A stretch of DNA of 64,000 nucleotides, from NCBI RefSeq assembly GCF_036330325.1, contig NZ_JAZDRO010000002.1:434001-498000 (forward strand), written 5' to 3'. The notes beneath the pieces are model-generated. The model saw nothing but the letters and a program-made list of their open reading frames with translations, did not search any database and was not told the origin of the DNA. The DNA comes from Hyphobacterium marinum. Its GTDB lineage: Bacteria; Pseudomonadota; Alphaproteobacteria; Caulobacterales; Maricaulaceae. Of this stretch, positions 61,229 to 64,000 are shown in pieces. Position numbers and translations under genes: made by a program. Position 1 is the stretch's first letter. Each line of letters opens with the position of its first letter.

Positions 61229-61360
61229 CCCGGGTTGTTGCAGAAAAGCGGTGGAAAGAGCGGCCCTTCCGGCTTGAGTCCTGAGGCCCGCGCGCCTAGC
61301 CTGCGCGCCGCTTTAGAACCGCCCGGAATGCCGGGCCAACAGCCGACAGGAACTGCCTTC

Positions 61361-61639
61361 ATGGACGACGCCGCTTCCGCCTCTGTCACCGACACATCGC
61401 ATTCGCTGGGCGGGGCCGCGCGCGAACAGCTCAAGGCCTTCGTGGCGCGTATCGAGCGCCTGGAGGAAGACAAGAAAACCGTCATGGACGACATGAAGGA
61501 AGTCTATGCCGAGGCGAAATCCATGGGCTACGACACGAAAATCCTGCGCAAGGTGATTGCCCTGCGCAAAATCGACCGGAATGAGCGTCAGGAGACCGAA
61601 GCGCTTCTGGAACTCTATCTGGGAGCGATCGGAGAGTAG
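61361..61639 (+). CDS. gapR: Nucleoid-associated protein GapR (DUF2312)
   Basis: A 92-residue helical DNA-binding protein. Its core (E-Q-L-K-A-F-V-A-R-I-E-R-L-E-E-D-K, D-D-M-K-E-V-Y-A-E-A-K, and L-E-L-Y-L-G-A-I-G-E) matches Caulobacter GapR. GapR is a dimer/tetramer that encircles overtwisted AT-rich DNA ahead of polymerases and helps topoisomerases; it is essential for normal replication there. Lys-rich segments that line the DNA tunnel are present. The ATG at 61361 fits the family start. It is followed after 8 bases by a Lys-rich gene. Confidence 0.93.
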   Translation: MDDAASASVTDTSHSLGGAAREQLKAFVARIERLEEDKKTVMDDMKEVYAEAKSMGYDTKILRKVIALRKIDRNERQETEALLELYLGAIGE

Positions 61640-61647
61640 GAGCGGGC

Positions 61648-62160
61648 TTGGCGCGAGAGGTCGACGACAAGAAGACCAAGCGTGCCCTGCGCAAGCTCGC
61701 GCGGGCCAAGGCCAAGGCGGCCGAAGGCGGCGAGGACGCGAAACTCTCCGACTGGGAAAACGAGTTCGTCGATTCGGTCGAAACCCGGCTGGAAACCTAC
61801 GGCTCGGCCTTTAATGATCCGGAGAAGGGCAAGCTCGACGAGCCGCTCTCCGCGCTCCAGTCCTTCAAGCTCCGCGAGATCGAGAAGAAAGCCTCCGGCA
61901 AGGCCCGCAAGCCGATGTCGCGGGGGGCCGGCTTCAAGGCGAAGCCGGGAAGCGGCTTCAAGCGGTCCTCTTTCAAATCCAAAAGCTCTGGCCCGCGTGT
62001 CCGCGACATCAATGACGATGTCATCGGCGCGGTGCCCGAGACGCCGGAACCGAAACCCGCGCCACCGCCCGATCCGGAGCCGGATCCCGCCCTCCGCCCC
62101 AAGCCCAAACCGGCACGCCCTGCGTTGCGGGTCGTAAAAGGCGGGAAGGACGACAACTGA
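61648..62160 (+). CDS. Basic low-complexity protein of unknown function
   Basis: A 170-residue protein of unknown family. The first 30 residues are Lys/Arg/Ala-rich (K-R-A-L-R-K-L-A-R-A-K-A-K-A). A short acidic helical part follows (W-E-N-E-F-V-D-S-V-E-T-R). Then comes a basic G/S/F/K stretch with F-K-x-K-x-G and F-K-R-S-S-F-K repeats, and finally a Pro-rich tail. It looks largely disordered and nucleic-acid-binding. The start is a TTG at 61648 with GGAG 5 bases upstream. It is co-transcribed with gapR, so a chromatin role is a plausible guess only. Confidence 0.65.
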   Translation: MAREVDDKKTKRALRKLARAKAKAAEGGEDAKLSDWENEFVDSVETRLETYGSAFNDPEKGKLDEPLSALQSFKLREIEKKASGKARKPMSRGAGFKAKPGSGFKRSSFKSKSSGPRVRDINDDVIGAVPETPEPKPAPPPDPEPDPALRPKPKPARPALRVVKGGKDDN

Positions 62161-62222
62161 AACGATTGTCATTTGAACCTGTCGTGTCGGGCCCATAAAA
62201 TGCGCCCAAGGGGGAAAGTCTG

Positions 62223-63953
62223 ATGATCTTGCGTTGTTGTCTGGTCGCCGCCGCGATCCTGTCTGGCGGCACTTCCGTTCATGCCCAGTCCAACGTGAAT
62301 TTTGCGGTTGCGCCACCCTTCCGGACCTTGCCGGCCGGGGAGGTCCGCACCGGCATCATGTCGATGATCAATGCCGGGGATGCTGATGCCACGAATTGCC
62401 GCCTCGATATGTCGGGTTCCGGTTACACGGGAGAGTATTTCGAGATCACCATCGCGAACGGCGTGATTACCGGGAATGGCCCCAGGAATACGCCCTTTGA
62501 CATCCCCGCCGGACAGGTTCGCTACGGCGCGTTCGCGCTGAGCGCCGACCAGACCGTCAACACCGCGATAGTCGGTGGCCCCGACTTCACTTTCGTTTGC
62601 GACAATGATGCATCGGTCGGCCAGAACTGGGTGGGCCGTATGTTGTTTCAGCCGCAGGCAGGCAACCCGCCCGACATCATCGCCTCGATGTCCACCCTGT
62701 CGAATGATGGCGTCTTGCGGGTTACCGAGGACGGACGCACGGCCCGGGCCGGTGTCGCCGCGATCAATCTCAATCCGGATAATGACCTGACCAGCAACGG
62801 GCTGACCCGTGTCACGGTCGAACCCAGCTTCGTGAACGAATATACGCTCTTCCCCAATTATGAGGTTCCGTTCTTCCCCGGGCCTCCCTTCACGCTGGAA
62901 ATCTGCCCTTCCAACCCGGTGAACGGGCAGTGCCTGTCACCGCCTGCGGCCTCGGCCACGGTCGATTTCTCCGGAACCGACGCCCTGACCTTCGTGGTTT
63001 TCCTGCGCGACACGCTGGACTATGGCGCTCCGCTCTTTCCCCAACTCGCCCGCATACGGGTCGATTTCCTTGTCGGTAACCCTTACGAGCAGGGCCTCGT
63101 CGGTGCGGCGACAGTCGCTTTCACGACACCCGGACCGGAATCGACGTCCAGCACAGCAGGCGGCCTTGCCGGGACCTATGTCGGCCAGATCCAGACCTCT
63201 GACGGCAACCTGGCCAATGGCCGCCGCGAGAATGAATCGGCCAGCATCCTGATCGATCCGGCCGGGCGATTCTGGATGCGCTGGTTCTCACCGGAACGCC
63301 CTGATGGCACACGCAATCGCCACATCACCAGTGGTCAGCTTTCCACGTCACCCGGATCCAATGGGGAGGCGCTGTTCCAGGGCAATTTTGGCGGTGCCAC
63401 CTTTCTTCGCGATGCTCAGACCAATGACATTGCCGGACCGGCCAGCCACGCGGGAACCGTTTCCGGACGCGGTGGACGGCAGTCCCATCTGGTCTTGCAC
63501 TACAACCGGACCGACGTTCCAGCCAACGAGTCCGAATGGCCGGCGACCGGAACGCTGCGCGCCTATTTCGATGGCAGCAGCATCCTCGAATTTCCAACCG
63601 CCTGGTTCCAGCGCACTTTCACCAGCGTCAATGCCAGTGTGGACGGTTTCCGGACGATTACGTTCGATGCGAATGGCGGTTTCGAGGGCAGCCTTGTCAT
63701 CGATGACGATCGTTCACAGCCGTCCTGCACGTTCACGGGCACATACACACGCCCTGATGTCAGCCGCCCGATGGTCCTGCTCAACGGGACGACGGGCTGC
63801 AGCTTCGGTTCTACATCCGGCGTGGAAGGCGTGCTCTATCTCAACAGTATGACCGGCTCCGACCGCGTCCGGCTTTACCTGCGTGATCGCTCGACCGGCG
63901 ACACCCAGTCCGACGCCTATCGCGCCGCCCACAGCACACGCCCGGCGGAATGA
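62223..63953 (+). CDS. Large secreted protein of unknown function
   Basis: A 576-residue protein with a signal peptide ending S-V-H-A-Q. The body is rich in Gly, Thr, Asn and Ser, with many beta-strand-like stretches and few charged helices, typical of surface or extracellular proteins. Residues about 1-300 look like one beta-rich part (F-R-T-L-P-A-G-E-V-R-T-G); residues about 315-560 look like a second that starts G-T-Y-V-G-Q-I and repeats G-T-Y/x-G-like lines (F-T-G-T-Y-T-R). I recognise no family. The next gene starts within its stop, a 4-base overlap. Confidence 0.7.
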   Translation: MILRCCLVAAAILSGGTSVHAQSNVNFAVAPPFRTLPAGEVRTGIMSMINAGDADATNCRLDMSGSGYTGEYFEITIANGVITGNGPRNTPFDIPAGQVRYGAFALSADQTVNTAIVGGPDFTFVCDNDASVGQNWVGRMLFQPQAGNPPDIIASMSTLSNDGVLRVTEDGRTARAGVAAINLNPDNDLTSNGLTRVTVEPSFVNEYTLFPNYEVPFFPGPPFTLEICPSNPVNGQCLSPPAASATVDFSGTDALTFVVFLRDTLDYGAPLFPQLARIRVDFLVGNPYEQGLVGAATVAFTTPGPESTSSTAGGLAGTYVGQIQTSDGNLANGRRENESASILIDPAGRFWMRWFSPERPDGTRNRHITSGQLSTSPGSNGEALFQGNFGGATFLRDAQTNDIAGPASHAGTVSGRGGRQSHLVLHYNRTDVPANESEWPATGTLRAYFDGSSILEFPTAWFQRTFTSVNASVDGFRTITFDANGGFEGSLVIDDDRSQPSCTFTGTYTRPDVSRPMVLLNGTTGCSFGSTSGVEGVLYLNSMTGSDRVRLYLRDRSTGDTQSDAYRAAHSTRPAE

Positions 63954-64000
63954 CCCCACAGCAGGCCGAATACTGGTCCCGCTTTCAGGCCGAAACCGGG
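63950..64000 (+). CDS. Partial gene at window end
   Basis: The first 17 codons of a protein beginning M-T-P-Q-Q-A-E-Y-W-S-R-F. The ATG overlaps the stop of the secreted-protein gene by 4 bases. Too little is visible for a family call. Confidence 0.6.
   Translation, partial: MTPQQAEYWSRFQAETG

Noticed and set aside
1..64000. Insertion sequences, prophage genes, integrases or defence systems
   Set aside because: No transposase, integrase, phage structural, restriction or CRISPR-associated motifs were seen in any supported gene.

Overview
The window is a high-GC alphaproteobacterial chromosome segment. It carries a CpdR-like response regulator, a GapR (DUF2312) nucleoid protein, two DUF1194 proteins, a possible ROSE-type thermometer before an Hsp20 gene, the zinc-free form of ribosomal protein L36 and two TonB-dependent receptors. 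Together these point to a Caulobacterales/Maricaulales-type marine bacterium (Hyphomonadaceae or Maricaulaceae). I cannot name a species.

Region A (1-24468) is a large surface-glycan locus. On the minus strand are a formyltransferase (cut by the window edge), a WbqC-like protein and an ABC-2 exporter (ATPase and permease). On the plus strand are three divergent CgeB-like glycosyltransferases (3169, 9749, 17594), a 978-residue coiled-coil protein ending in a SAM methyltransferase, a GT4-like glycosyltransferase, two epimerase/dehydratases (one lacking the catalytic Tyr) and an AsnB-like amidotransferase. A WbpB-WbpE-WbpA set makes a UDP-linked 3-amino uronic acid. Several proteins have no recognisable family. 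I infer an exported glycan with amino-uronic (possibly uronamide) and N-formylated sugars, its length perhaps set by the coiled-coil methyltransferase.

Region B (24473-34655) supplies precursors and a second exporter: glmS and glmM (UDP-GlcNAc), a phosphomannomutase/phosphoglucomutase, UDP-glucose dehydrogenase, a second ABC-2 exporter pair, and arabinose-5-phosphate isomerase (Kdo). A 2Fe-2S ferredoxin and gpmA sit among them.

Region C (34652-46040) is mixed housekeeping: a RibD-type deaminase without a reductase domain, a pentapeptide-repeat protein, hsp20, a methyltransferase-like lipoprotein, hisN, an XRE regulator, an N-formylglutamate amidohydrolase, cpdR, a 1030-residue TonB receptor, tRNA-Val(GAC) and mrp.

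Region D (46045-50793) is a vitamin B12 uptake operon, btuB-btuF-btuC-btuD, read leftward behind a clear cobalamin riboswitch.

Region E (50793-64000) holds an MFS exporter, a structured intergenic repeat, motA without motB, mnmC, a WecG/TagA glycosyltransferase, an operon of two VWA-like DUF1194 proteins and an MltB-type lytic transglycosylase, rpmJ, an alpha/beta hydrolase, gapR and a large secreted protein of unknown function.
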